Shown in pieces: positions 13,055 through 24,908 of a DNA stretch of 64,000 nucleotides. The DNA is from Cycas panzhihuaensis (lineage: Eukaryota; Cycadophyta). Every line of letters begins with the position of its first letter. Position 1 is the stretch's first letter. The stretch lies in NCBI GenBank assembly GCA_023213395.1, contig CM041465.1, forward strand, positions 247,139,741 through 247,203,740. Direction: 5' to 3'. The notes beneath the pieces were generated by a model. It ran no database searches. It was not told the DNA's origin and saw only the letters and a list, made by a program, of their open reading frames with translations. The translations under genes were made by a program, and so were the position numbers.

Positions 13055-15122
13055 GACTTTATAAGGTTGTTAAAATATCAATTTAACGATGATAGAAACT
13101 AGAGCAAAAATCATGTAGAGATAACCTTGAGGAAAATAAATTATAGCACATAAAGCAAATTATGTAGTGTTTAGCATAAGAGGGAGACTACTTAAACATA
13201 AATAATTTGAATACTAAGACATAAATAAATTAATTAAATAAATAAAAATACATTCATATATAAGTAGAAATAGAGGTGAATGCAATGAAAGGGAAAAAAA
13301 TAAGGACAATAATGGTAAAGTGATTAAAAGAATGACAAATAGGTTAATATTTGTTAGACGTAAACAATATCATTTGATTGAGTATCATTGGATTTAATGG
13401 TGTAGAGGTAAACAAAATATAATCGAATAAGAATTAAGGGTGAAATTGCATGCTTTTTCTTACAATCATAATACATTTTATTATAAAGAGAGGAATTAAT
13501 ACGATGGCTATTAAACTTATAAAAACAAACACTCCATATAAGACATCAAAGTTGGTAAAGAATTGTGTAGATAAAAATATAGATTATAAAGGAGAAATCA
13601 ATAAGGGATATAATCTCTTCTTATGCTTATACTAATGTATAGGTTGTTTCTATAAGCCAAGGTAAATTGAGTAGATAATAGAGAGTTAGATCTTTTAATT
13701 ACAGAATGAAGGGATAATGAAAATACTTCTAGCAAATTATAATTTAGAAATCAAAGATGACCACATAATGAAGGATAGTTGATGTGAAATGAGAATAAGA
13801 TGCCTTTAAGAGAAAGTAAGCAAGAAATGGAAATCATGAAGGAGATTACAAAGGAGGTGTGGCATAATCAACTCAATGAATTAATGATGTTAGTTGATAA
13901 AATTACATTAGTGTTAGCAATCATAATGGCTTACTACTAGACATTCGTATTGATATGATCACAAAGACTTTATACATCATGCTTATATACCTTCCCTTTT
14001 AGTAATCTATTAGGTGCTTGCCTGATCTTCTTTTTAGATCTATGGATCCATGATAGAAAATAAATGAGTGAGGAGAATTATAAAGCAATAATATATATAC
14101 AATCTTGTATGTACACACACACACACACACGCGCATACACACACACACGCACACCCACCCAGCACTTTGAGTCTTTAGCCATGATCCCCTAAAAAACCTC
14201 ATTTTATTGAAATGGCAAATATTTATATGTGAACAACACTTCATCAAATAAGTTATCATCGAATAAATGATTAATTATTTATAACCATCATCAACTAATC
14301 CTCCAGTTACACCAACAAACCATTAATTGAAGGCTTAATACAAGAAAATGGGCTTAAAGGGTAAAACTATAGAAAACATAATAAAATAGTAGGTTATGTG
14401 ACCATGGAAAGGCAAATACATAGGGATAATTAATCAAAAGGGTATATAGACCTACATAAATATACATGTATTAGTAACTTAACTTTTAACATTGTGTTCT
14501 TGCAATAGATAGTCATACCCTCTTTAATGTATTCAACTTAACTTTTATTATAATTTTAGGATTATATATTTATCATAAAGATTATGGACTATTATGGAGT
14601 TTTCAAGATGTATCTTTTCTCTCTCTATAAGTCATACATAATTTATTAATTAATCAAATGCTTGGCATTACCATCTATATGTTTCTCTTGCTCTTGATGT
14701 TTTTGGTTTCCTTGAATTACGCTAAAGTCCAAGAGCTTGTTAATATAACTTACATAACCTTTTTCTTATAGTTTCAGCCCTAAGTTGCCCTTTATATAGC
14801 TTGCAATAATTTCATCCTTTATAAACCTATGATTGAACTAAAAATATATTTAAGCATATATAATATATAGGTATAGAAGGGATTGAACCATTATTTAAAA
14901 TACACAATAATCAATAATTTACCATAAAAGATTAAAAGATGTTCATATGTGAATAATACCATGGAGATGAAATATTAAATATATTAATGATAATAATAAT
15001 ATGGTATGTAATACTTAATATACAAAGGTTTGATCTCTTAGGATGGGTGATTACCATTTTTTTTATAAGTAGGACTTATCTCTAAAGGTCTAGACTAAGA
15101 TTTTGATATTATGATTTGTAAA
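13055..15122. other. Intergenic AT-rich stretch, no gene seen
   Basis: No coding region or element ends recognised. It holds a short (AC)n microsatellite at 14115-14150. The longest frames (60-86 codons) look random in composition. The last bases, GTAAA at 15118-15122, are the left copy of the Copia-2 target duplication. Confidence 0.6.
14115..14150. repeat. (AC)n microsatellite
   Basis: ACACAC runs broken by GCGCAT and GCAC steps. Confidence 0.95.
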
Positions 15123-15554
15123 TGTTAGATTATATAATGTAAACTTATGTTTCTTAATGTTATTATTTAAGTCACATGTCTTAAAAATAATTTAAGTGAT
15201 TGTAAAGTTGTGAACTTATGTTAAATATTAATTGATTTGTGGATGGTTGTTGAAATGCGGAACTGCATTCCAATGAACCTCCGTCCTATTTATTAATCTC
15301 CTAGATTCATGGAATTGGTTCCAGAAATCTAGGAGGTCTGTCCATATGCCTGTCCAAAGGCTGTTTTAGGGGGTTTATGGTTTTGTATATTAGTTTCATT
15401 TATTTATTAATAAAAACTTAGATTAGGAGGTGGTTTTTCTTCCCCATAAGGGGTTTTCCACCTGTCAACCCTGTGTACATGTGCATTGTCTCGTTCTTGT
15501 GTTTCTCTTCTGTTCCTGTGATATTTTGACTGTGTACGTGTGCCTATTCTATCA
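15123..15554 (+). repeat. Copia-2 5' LTR
   Basis: 432 bp, TGTTAG...TATCA. It aligns along its length with 22542-22961. Confidence 0.96.
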
Positions 15555-15570
15555 TGGTATCAGAGCAAGG
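15555..15570 (+). other. Copia-2 primer binding site (tRNA-Met)
   Basis: TGGTATCAGAGCAAGG directly follows the 5' LTR and is a perfect plant initiator tRNA-Met primer site. Confidence 0.95.
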
Positions 15571-15579
15571 TTTTTAAAA

Positions 15580-16205
15580 CTGTTTGCTTATCATCCTTCT
15601 CCATAAGGAAGCAGCCTGGAGGAATACTTTTGGCTTCCTCGTCCCTAATTCTTTAATCAGTTGCTTGTGCAAACTCAATTTTTCTTCTTATCAAGTATGT
15701 GGGAAGTTTTCCAAAATTTTCTTTCTGCTTTTGAGGATCCGGTGATTTGAGCTTAGAATTGGAAATACGCCATGGTGCCATTGATGCATCAAGCATTCTT
15801 TGTGATGAAGTCAGTACTGTTGCCTTTAAACCTGTCCCCATATGGGTACTTATATTCTTTGCTCATGGAACGCCTAATAGGTGGTGGCAAAGAAGATTCT
15901 CTACAGCTTGAATCCTGTTTTCTAGCGTGGTTCTTTGCGCTTATTTTTGTAATAGTTAATTTATTATGCTTGGCATGATTTCGAGGCATTATTCCTCTCC
16001 TTTGTATCACTTCCCTTATCACCTTTGGTGGATTGAGCACTTCATTCATTTGGGAACTGTCAATATGTATTGGCAACTTAATACTGCCCCCAGTTTTTAG
16101 TTTAGGAATTCCATAATATTCTTCTTCCTCCTTGACATGATCCTCTTTCTGTGTCACCAACTTATACACGCTCTCATCTGGGCTTTTCAAGGACAACGTC
16201 TTCAT
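15580..16205 (-). pseudogene. Enkurin-like coding segment inside Copia-2 leader
   Basis: On the minus strand a frame opens with Met at 16205 and runs 138 codons to 15789. A frameshift moves the reading to the frame of 15841-15653, and after one stop it continues to near 15580. The N-terminus has ESVYKLV, like the start of enkurins. Further on are PPPIRRSMSKEY, DFITKNA, GKLPTYLIRRK and, after the stop, a PPGCFLM block followed by acidic/basic residues, which recall the enkurin domain (FITKNA, GKxPxYL, PPGxxLM-E). Enkurin is a microtubule inner protein of motile cilia. About 205 codons run with no intron-like gap, suggesting a cDNA-derived copy. The similarity ends at the Copia-2 primer site, and orientation is opposite to the element. 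Family assignment is from memory. Confidence 0.6.
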
Positions 16206-16510
16206 TCGAGGCAGTACATCCTTACGATCTTCGCAAAGCCATATTTATTAAAGAGTTTGCAGTTCCATAGTCGTCAAGTTAATTATTTTTTAGAGAAACC
16301 TATCTGTCTCAGCAAGCTCATCTTGTGTTAGAGCCTTAGTTTAATCTCATCTATAAGAACCTCTTCAAGAGTCCAATAGGCCTTCAAAGGAAAACTCCAC
16401 AGGTGTTTGAACCTCACATTAATGACGGTCTAGCAGCTCGTTACCCTCTGGTCAACCAAGAGTATGACCCTTCGTATGCTGTGCAAAATCAGATGGATAC
16501 TCTTCACCCT
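16206..16510 (+). other. Unassigned coding-like stretch in Copia-2 leader
   Basis: One plus-strand frame reads EAVHPYDLRKAIFIKEFAVP and later KTPQVFEPHINDGLAARYP with only a few stops over about 100 codons. Composition is less AT-biased than its surroundings. I do not recognise the family. It may be a second captured fragment or chance. Confidence 0.25.
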
Positions 16511-17040
16511 TAATAGGTATAAGAGATATTCCACTCACACAGCAAATAAATCCAACCGTAATTCACTTCTACAAGGTGAAATCTGAGTTGGCTGGAGGTT
16601 GGTTGCAATCTAGTGGTGGTCTTGTAGAATTACTAGTGGGCATGTAAGACCTGAGGCTGCTTCTCCAACTGCATCTTGTCCAAACAAGAGACCTGCCTGG
16701 GAGAGTTTGCTCTAACGGCCAAGATTGACCTGGTATATGCTCGCTACTTCTTCAAGGCCATTGCTGCCAAGAATCAACTTGCAGAAACACAGTGGAGCCA
16801 ACCGCCGCATCTGGATCGCCATCGTCTCCATGAAGAGGATCGAAGACCTGCAAAAAATTCAGTCAACGCCATCGCTCCGAAGCCTCAAAGACCTGCAGAA
16901 ACCCTCGCTGCCATGGGAAAATGAGGTAGGGTTTCCTCGTATTTACCCCCGGTCCCCAATCTAAATTAAATTTTAATTTTGTGTTACAAAATAAACATGT
17001 CCGTCGGGTACGCGCCCGTCAATTGTGTTTTTTGTTTTAT
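16511..17040. other. Copia-2 leader, GC-richer unassigned part
   Basis: Overlapping plus-strand frames of about 80 codons (16676-16924 and 16725-16964) in a GC-richer patch. Neither resembles a known protein. It could be untranslated sequence from a captured transcript. Confidence 0.3.
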
Positions 17041-17055
17041 TTATTTTTTAATTTT

Positions 17056-17290
17056 TTGATTTAAATCAACCCCCCCTTAATCTTTATAAAGTTCTTAATC
17101 TTGATTCAAATAAATTTAAAGCCCCCCACATTATATTTTATACTTTGATTTAAATCAAAGCCCCCCTATTATATTTTATGCTTTGATTTAAATCAAAGTC
17201 CCCCCTATTATACTCTATACTTTGATTTAAATCAAAGCCCTCCCCATTATATTTTATACTTTGATTTAAACCAAAGTTCCCCCCCCCTTA
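17056..17290. repeat. Tandem 38-39 bp repeat with palindrome TTGATTTAAATCAA
   Basis: The perfect 14-bp palindrome TTGATTTAAATCAA begins at 17056, 17145, 17183 and 17222, with a decayed copy at 17261. From 17145 the spacing is a regular 38-39 bp, with intervening AGCCCCCC(T)ATTATATTTTAT. A degenerate earlier unit starts near 17101. Confidence 0.9.
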
Positions 17291-18120
17291 AACACTTTTT
17301 TATTAAAACAAACTCCTCCCCACTTTATAATACCTTTATTAAAATAAATCTAATATCCCCCTTCCTCAATTATTACCTTTTTTTATTTAATTTATTATTG
17401 TCTAATACAAACCTTTTTTTTTATATGCTTTATTTTTTTTTAATGTAATCAAAATCAAACCCTTCCTTTTATTACATTCTCCCCTTTTCCCCCTCCAAAA
17501 TATTTTATTTAATTTTTACTCATTATAATTAATATTTAAACAAAACTCTTCTCCCTTAAATTTTTTAACCTTCTCTTTATAAGGTATTTTAACTCCTTAC
17601 TTTTATTATTTTTTTAAATTTTCACTACATTTTAATGATTAAATTCAACTACATTTTAATCACTTGAAACGAACATAGTTAATCTTAGGTAAATCAAATT
17701 AACCTTTCACCATTATATTTATTTTATTAATTACTTTTATTATACTCTTTTTTCATTTATTACTATTTCTCCCCAACACTTAATCTATAGTTTTGAATTT
17801 AATCCTTAAAATTATACATCTATTTTTTTAAAATAAAAAGAAAAATTAAATACATTAGTTACAAAGTTATTTTTTAAGTAAATCACTTACTTTGTTAAGG
17901 GGAAATGTTTATTTTTTAAGAGGGGTTCTTTTATTTTGAAAGGGGACAGTTTATTTTAAAAAAGGGGATTGTTTATTAAACAAGGACTTTTTTATTCAAA
18001 GTAAAGGGGGACTATTTTTTCTAAGGGGGACTATTTTTCTAAAGAGAACTATTTTTAAAAAATGATTGCTTAAGGAATTATTTTTTAAAGAAGTTGTTTG
18101 TTTATTTCTGTTTAAAAACA
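17290..18120. repeat. Low-complexity tract with switching C/G runs
   Basis: From 17280 to about 17780 the plus strand carries CCCC/CTCC runs in AT-rich DNA. From about 17890 to 18060 it carries AAGGGG / GGGGGACTATTTTT runs instead. No gene is present. The strand switch lies near 17850. Confidence 0.8.
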
Positions 18121-18269
18121 CATGATTCTTTTTATCTTAAAATTAATCAATACAGACTAAGATGTCTTTGTGAATTATATCTACTAACAAGATTAGTACT
18201 TTCACTATGTAATTATTTTTTCAGTCACCTTCATAACTTTTTAATCTACAAATAAACCTCAACACTCCC

Positions 18270-18860
18270 AATATGGCATTAATGCGAGACGATCCACCGC
18301 ATTCCAATTTCGGATTAACCTGCTCAAACTATATCTTGAAGGAATCACATATCCCATCAGCTCAAATAGCAAAAAGTATGGCGATATGTGACAGGTGAAT
18401 TCCAAAAACCAAAAGCAGATGCTACTGAGAGTCTTATGGTATATTTAATAAACTCAGATGCCGCATTAGGCACTATATTAAACTCACTCTTACTAGAAAT
18501 AAGTCGATAGTTTTCTGAAAAAGATGACTTAGCCACTGTCTGGAAAACCTTGGAAGAAAAATATGACAAGGTTGATACACATCAAGTAGCTATCCTAGAA
18601 GAGCAATTATATAATCTGACTTTTGACGACTTTACAAATGTTGAGGATTTTTTAACTAAAATCCAATCAATTAATAAAGATCTATATAACTGCATTAAAT
18701 CCAAAACTAAAGAAGGCGATATAGAAAAAATAACTACGCATATCAAAGACAACGACACGCTCGTACGTCTTGTAGTTAATAAATTATTAAAACACTTTAA
18801 TATTTACCAAGCTGCTAGGCAACAAGCTCATAATCTACTTATCACATTCAATTAGTTAAC
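18270..18860 (+). pseudogene. Copia-2 gag
   Basis: A copia gag of the UBN2 type, with stops. A KYGDMTGEFQKPKADA-like start is followed by LATVWKTLEEKYDK and then an open frame (18550-18855) with ILEEQLYNLTFDDFTNVEDFLTKIQ and a helical C-terminal half. The order of Leu-rich helices around W-x-x-LEEKY is the family hallmark. A stop at 18853 and another in the N-terminal part prevent full translation. Confidence 0.8.
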
Positions 18861-19410
18861 AAACCAACTGATTGAACATCATACAATGTTAATTAGAACA
18901 TGTGCAATAAAAGATCATTCACAGGCTTTGTCTTATAAAACAAAGCCACAATTTAAAAACAAACAACAGCATAACAATTTTCATAATAATAAAAAATTCT
19001 AGAAACCTCATCGAGGTTCACCATCTAATTCTCAAAATAATGTTAAATATTCTGATCCAACTAGAAACTATAATACTTCTAATCAATTCGTTTCTAATAG
19101 AAACAATGCATCTTCTTCTCAGAACACTAGTTGAGCCTACTTTCATAAAAGAGGCCATACTATTGGTGTCTGTAGAAGTAGAATAGCTTCGGAAGCATGG
19201 AAAGCTTCAAAGGGATTGCAAAATAAACTACAATCCCATTTTCAATCACATTCACAATCGCGACTACAAAACCGTCAATTTCATAATCGTTCTTTAGTAG
19301 TAATAACTTCTGCATTTGTTGCTCCTTCAAACCAACCACCACAATGGATCCTTGACTTTAGTCCATCCCATTATATGACTGGACAGCAGAAAAACTTAAC
19401 CACTTATCAA
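18861..19410 (+). pseudogene. Copia-2 gag C-terminus, knuckle and protease
   Basis: Asn/Gln/Ser-rich linker, then YFHKRGHTIGVCR near 19140-19180, a CCHC knuckle that has lost its first Cys residues. The frame 19216-19569 continues with QWILDFSPSHYMTG, the copia protease active site in which DSG has become DFS. Loss of the Ser-Gly pair implies an inactive enzyme. Confidence 0.8.
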
Positions 19411-20640
19411 TCCGAAATGAACTCTGAAGAAGAGATTTCTTTCGGTAGTGGTAATCAACTCAATGTCAAAAGATCTGGTTATGTTACCCTAAAGGATGGT
19501 TCAATTAAGAATGTTTTTTACGTACCTAGTTTGTTACCAAACCTCCTCTCAGTTTATCAAATATGCTAGAAAGACCTTGTTGTCAAATTCTGGAAAAATA
19601 AATTTGTCATTAAGGATCCATTACATAAATTCAAATGTATTATTTTAGAACCTGTTGATTATAACACAGGTCTCTATAGTCTAACCAGTTTTCAAAATAA
19701 TAAATCAAAATCTTTTAGTGCCTTCGTTGCCAAATCTGACTCAGTCAACAAGCTTTGGCATGCAAGATTTGGCCATACTAGTTATGGAAAACTGCAATAT
19801 TTAATTAAGCATGAAATGGTCTATGGTTTACCACCATTAAACATGGTTTATGGTGTTTGTAAAGCCTGTGTGACAGGCAAATAACACATGGATCCATTTC
19901 CACACAAAACTCAATCTGAAACATCGCTCCACTTGAACTTGCCCACTCTAACATATGTGGACCTTTTCATGTACCATCATACTTAGGATCTCGTTATTTC
20001 GTTACATTTATAGATGATTATTTAAGAAAATGTTGGGTTTATATGCTCAAAGCATGCAATCAAGTGTTTGACATTTTTGTTGAATATAAAATGTTAGTAG
20101 AAAATCAATCTAATTCAAGAATCAAAATATTCTGATATGATAATGCTAAGGAATATTTAAGTAGAAAATTTACCTATTTCTGCAAATCATATGGAATTAA
20201 ATTCTAACATTCAGTTGCATACACGCCTCAACAAAACGGTGTTCTTTGAGCATAAAAGCATCTTTCTTGTTGAAATGACTCATTGCATGTTACATGGAAA
20301 GAATCTCGATTTAAAATTATGGGCAGAAGTAATTAACTGCTCTAATTATTTATTAAATCGTTTACCTAGTAAATGTCTATAAAACGTCACTCTAGAACAA
20401 AAATAGTATGGAATAAAACCATCTGTCAAACATTTACGAATCTTTGGCAGTATTGCGTGGGGACATATCCCTCATGAAAAATGTAAAAAGTTAGATAAAA
20501 AAAAATAAAAATACATTTTCGTGGGCTATAGCGAAGAGAGCAAAGCTTATAGACTTTTAGATCCAGTCACGCATAATATTTCTATTTTGCGTGATGTAAT
20601 ATTTGATAAAGAGGATCTACTTCAACATCTACTTATATAG
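19411..20640 (+). pseudogene. Copia-2 GAG-pre-integrase and integrase
   Basis: The protease tail ends in VFYVPSLLPNLLSV. Near 19750 comes KLWHARFGHTSYGKLQYL, the His-rich GAG-pre-integrase, and CKACVTGK near 19855. The core follows in pieces: FVTFIDDY near 19995, a decayed second Asp region near 20130, and NYLLNRLPSK near 20350. The tail FVGYSEESKAYRL near 20520 is typical of copia integrases. Stops and frameshifts near 19885, 20135, 20380 and 20505 break it. Confidence 0.85.
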
Positions 20641-20939
20641 AACTTTCTATTGAAGATTTGTTAAACAACATTCATTTGGTTGACGATTCTGATAAACAAG
20701 TTGATTAAAAAATTATAGATTCCTTATCAACTCAAGTCCAAAATTAGACTCTATCAGAACCCACTAAAACAGATCTTTCTCTTCAAGCTAGTACATCAAA
20801 TCAACCTACAACCTCAGATACAGTTACTCACAAGCAACCTGTTTGGGCAACCAAAACACTTGCTGATACTGGATTTGATGTAGGCAATCCTACCGATATT
20901 AGGCGCACACGTGCACAAATTCTACATGCAAATTTTGCC

Positions 20940-21701
20940 TTGATGGCAAAAATAATGGAAAATAATGATCTTAAAACTTTTAAACAAGCTAGCAACAATC
21001 CTGTATGGCAAGATTCTATACAAACTGAATTTGCTGCCTTAATTAAAAATTTAACTTGGGATCTAGTTCCTCTCCCACCTGGGAAAAATGTAGTCGACTG
21101 TAAATGGGTTTATAAGACTAAATATAATTCAACATGCGCAGTGAAAAAATATAAAGCTCGCCTTGTTGCCAAAGGATTTTCTCAAATAGATGGCATTGAC
21201 TATAATAAAACCTTTGCTCCTGTCGCAAAGATGAATACAATCAAGACAATTATTGTTCTTGCAGCCAAATTTAGTTGGGAAATCTACCAAATGGATGTTA
21301 AGAGTGCTTTCTTAAATGGTGATCTCAAAGAAGAGATCTACATGTCACAGCCACCTGGATTCATTGAAAATCCTAATTTAGTTTGTAAACTTAAAAAATC
21401 TATTTATGGTTTAAAACAAGCTCCTCGAGTTTGGTATACCAAAGTCGATGATTACTTAATCCACATTGGATACACTAGATGTATTGGTGATCCAAATCTT
21501 TATTTTAAACGTGAAGATGAAAATCTTACCATTCTAATTCTCTATGTTGATGACATTATTATCACTGGATCATCAACCTATAATATTTATTATCTCAAAT
21601 CAACTTTAATGAACAAATTTGAAATGACTAATTTAGGTCTATTACATTACGTTTTAGGTTTACAAGTTTATCAAAATCAATCAAATATAACACTATCTTA
21701 A
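20940..21701 (+). pseudogene. Copia-2 reverse transcriptase
   Basis: A 253-codon open frame with the whole copia RT. WQDSIQTEFAAL, NLTWDLVPLP and KWVYKTKYN lead in, then [28 protein letters not shown], the KSIYGLKQAPRVWY block and the catalytic LILYVDDIIITG. This is the best kept coding part of Copia-2. The frame closes at an in-frame stop where the family normally continues into the linker to RNase H, so the polyprotein is broken though the RT core looks complete. Confidence 0.93.
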
Positions 21702-22400
21702 CCTAAGTATATTCTTGATTTAATTCATCGGTTTAACATGGAAAATGCTAAACCTATATAAAATCCTTTACAATCATGAGTTAAACTGTCTACTGATTGT
21801 CCAACTCCGTTATGTGATCCAACTCTATACAGATAACTCATTGGTAGTCTAATCTATCTTACTCACACCTGCCCTGACATTTCTTATGCCGTTGCTTTAT
21901 GCTCCCGATATATGCAACAACCACACGAATCTCACTGGAAAGCAACTAAACGAATCTTACGCTATCTAAAGAATATTATGTTTTATGGTTAAACTTATAA
22001 CTTTTGTAATAAACCACTAACATTAACTGGATATACTGATTCTGATTGGGCAGGTGATTCAAATGATCGTAAATCTACTTCAGGTTATGTATTTTTTATT
22101 GATTCCTCACCTATTACTTGGTCTATCAAAAATCACTAAGCGTTATCAACAATCGTTTGAATATCGAAAGACAATGTCGTAGTGAAGCACTTTGGCTAAA
22201 ATCACTACTAAATGAAATTGGTCTGTCTCTAAACTCTTCAATTGAAATTAAAGTTGATAATCAAGGTGCAATTGCTATTGCTACTAATATTGTTTCTTAT
22301 TCTAGAACTAAACATATTGAATTACATCAACATTTTATTCGCAATTTAGTTACTAATAATCTTGTTTGTTTGTCTTATTATCCAACATTCTGATTCTTGA
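21702..22400 (+). pseudogene. Copia-2 RNase H
   Basis: Continues the polyprotein with stops. An [23 protein letters not shown] block near 21840 is followed by RILRYLKNI near 21950 and YTDSDWAGDSNDRKSTSGY near 22035, the RNase H start. WSIKNH with a stop lies near 22120. The last open frame (22118-22393) has ALWLKSLLNEIGL, KVDNQGAI and the SRTKHIELHQHFIRN block. The normal closing motif is shifted out of frame after 22393. Confidence 0.9.
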
Positions 22401-22474
22401 CATTCTTACGAAGTCATTAACTGAACCAAAGTTTTTACATCTCAGAGATTTATTGCAGATAAAAGAAGTTTCTA

Positions 22475-22487
22475 TCAAAGGGGGATC
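22475..22487 (+). other. Copia-2 polypurine tract
   Basis: ATCAAAGGGGGA, the usual plant copia polypurine tract, although it sits 55 bases before the 3' LTR. A second purine run, TTAAAGAGGTA, directly abuts the LTR. Confidence 0.6.
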
Positions 22488-22541
22488 ACCGTGATGAAGC
22501 TCTTCTTTTCTCTCCAGTACAAAGTTTACATTAAAGAGGTA

Positions 22542-22961
22542 TGTTAAATTATATAATGTAAACTTATATTTCTTAATGTTATTATTTAAGTCACATGTCT
22601 TAAAAATAATTTAAGTGATTGTAAAGTTGTAAACTTATATTAAATATTAATTGATTTGTGGATGGTCGTTGAAATGCGGAACCGCATTCCAACGAACCTC
22701 CGTCCTATTTATTAATCTCCTAAATTCATAGAATTGGTTCCAGGAATCTAGGAGGTCTGTCCAAAGGCTATTTTAGGGGGTTTGTGGTTTTGTATATTAG
22801 TTTCATTTATTTATTAATAAAAACTTAGATTAGGAGGTGGTTTTTCTTCCCTAGAAGGGGTTTTCCACCTGTCAACCCTGTGTACATGTGCATTGTCTCG
22901 TTCTTGTGTTTCTCTTCTGTTCCTATGATATTTTGACTGTGTACATATGCCTATTCTATCA
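22542..22961 (+). repeat. Copia-2 3' LTR
   Basis: 420 bp, TGTTAA...TATCA, followed by the target duplication GTAAA. It differs from the 5' LTR mainly by transitions and one short deletion in the GTCCAAAGGC area. Confidence 0.96.
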
Positions 22962-22966
22962 GTAAA

Positions 22967-24880
22967 TAAAGGCTTGAGAGGGTATTTATATAGAGAGCCT
23001 CTTGCAATGTGGTCACTTAGAAGTAGCCTGCATCTTTGGTCTATCATTATGCTTTGGCCTATTAATATAAGCTAACCTTATGCCCCTAGCTCCAGTAATG
23101 GTATACATTATAAGCTAACACATCATCACTCACATGATTAGCAATGAATACCCCTAAAGAATAATGTTAACATATATACTAATCATAAAAATTCTTAATC
23201 TATCACTATAATATATAAGATGATAGGGACATTATGTTATATGTTGTTGTTAAATTATAAATGGAAGAAAATATAAGTAGACAACTATAATAAGTCATGC
23301 TCTTTAAGAGATAGAGGTCATTCATCATTTAGTTCAAAAATTAAGGAAATAGGCATAGCCAAAACACAATTATTGAAGTTCTCATAAGTAATAAAGGCAT
23401 CTTATTTAATTACAACCATGTGACTCCAAAATCAAAGTGAATTACACAAGGGAACCACAATAAGTCAATGTGTTTATTGGAACAAAGGCATAACATATAG
23501 CTAATATCATTAATTATGGAAATGAAAGAAAATTTCATAAGGGACAATACATATTTCCTAACATCTCTAAGGTGGTAACAATCCATGTTAGAGTACATAT
23601 CTATAGGAAAAAGGACACCATGGTAAGTCCAATTTATTATGTGATAAAGGCATTATTTTTAAATGTCGATGCATAATCTATATTTGGATTTAAGACATAA
23701 GTGTAAGTCTAGTATAATTAATCTTGTGATCACTAGCTAATGATACTATATAATTAATCTCATTATCATTAATAGTTGAGAAGTTATTATTTTCTAGATA
23801 AATCTCAACTTATCCATGCAATGTTAAGCCTTCCAAAGTGATAAATACCCTATTTGGTATAACCACCCGTGATAATGTAACCTAAGAATTATCATGGCTT
23901 ATAAATTTGATGTCTTCAAGAAATTTAACTTGGAATCAAAGTTGTTGAGATTTATGGACCCAAATTGAAGATAAAAAGCTTATAACAAATGGCTTGTAAA
24001 ATTCTAATTTTACCTTTTAAATAAAAAGTTAGACTATTTTTTAATATTCAAAAGAAAGAAGGCATCTATAGGAACCTTCAATTTCATAATGCAAATGCCC
24101 ACTTCTAATGTTATTTAAGGGGTGGGATTCTTTTATATTATGTAAATGACTAATTATATAGGATCCATGTGAGTTAGGTAATTCACCCTTCTTTAAAAGG
24201 CATAATCAAATCCATATATCAGCTATGCATCATTTATCTTTTTATTCTTTACTTCTCCTCCCTTACTCCCTTACCTTAAGCGTGGCATCTTCACATTGAA
24301 TGCACACATCCAAGGACTATGGTGGAGATTTAGGATGCACTACAACTCTTGATTTACGATATTTAATATGGGGGTAAACATTAGAGATACCATGTCCTCC
24401 TTGCACATATTATACATCGTTTCCACCCCACCCCCTCCCCCCTATTTGATTATATTCCTCCAGCCCTTCCCCTTACGTCTTGAAATCTCTAATGTTCGTA
24501 TTCACATTAAATGCTTTCATCATTGTTTAGTATGTACTACAATATTAAAGATGTCAGTTAACCTAGGCATACCCCACTCCACTTATTAAGGATACATATA
24601 CACATTAGAGATGTCATCTTCACAACGTCCACTCCATTTATGGTTGATACGCTTTGAATTTTTACTATCTATAGAAAGGACATGAACCATACGTCTCCTA
24701 GAAAAATCAGGTGAAAAAGGACATGTCATCCTTGAAAAAGGCAAGCATGCCATTTAACACTAGCGGGCTTAAATATTGATTTAAAGAGAATCTCAATGAT
24801 AAATGGAAAAAAAGAAAAAAGAAAAAAACAAAATACAAAAGGCCTCGTAAAATCAATTTCTCTCCCTGATTGACAGCCAT
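22967..24880. other. Upstream intergenic region of the isoamylase gene, no gene seen
   Basis: AT-rich, no element ends or coding recognised. Notable only for a C-rich run near 24423-24442. Frames up to 77 codons look random. Confidence 0.5.
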
Positions 24881-24902
24881 CGAATCTGAAGGATGTATCG
24901 GA

Positions 24903-24908
24903 CACGTG
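24903..24908 (+). promoter_or_regulatory. G-box CACGTG upstream of the isoamylase exon
   Basis: A palindromic CACGTG core, bound by plant bZIP and bHLH factors, lies about 214 bases before the start codon. It could lie in the promoter or in the 5' untranslated region. A single 6-base match may be chance. Confidence 0.35.

Larger units (their letters stand above)
15123..22961 (+). mobile_element. Copia-2, full-length decayed Ty1/copia element
   Basis: Bounded by LTRs 15123-15554 and 22542-22961, with a perfect 5-bp target duplication GTAAA on both sides (15118-15122 and 22962-22966). Inside, in copia order, are the primer site, a 2.7-kb leader, gag, protease, integrase, RT and RNase H. Reading frames carry scattered stops. 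The leader is mosaic: an antisense enkurin-like segment, an unassigned coding-like stretch, then low-complexity DNA. By eye the two LTRs differ by roughly 15 substitutions, mostly transitions, plus an 11-12 bp deletion in the right copy, so the insertion is of moderate age. Confidence 0.95.
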
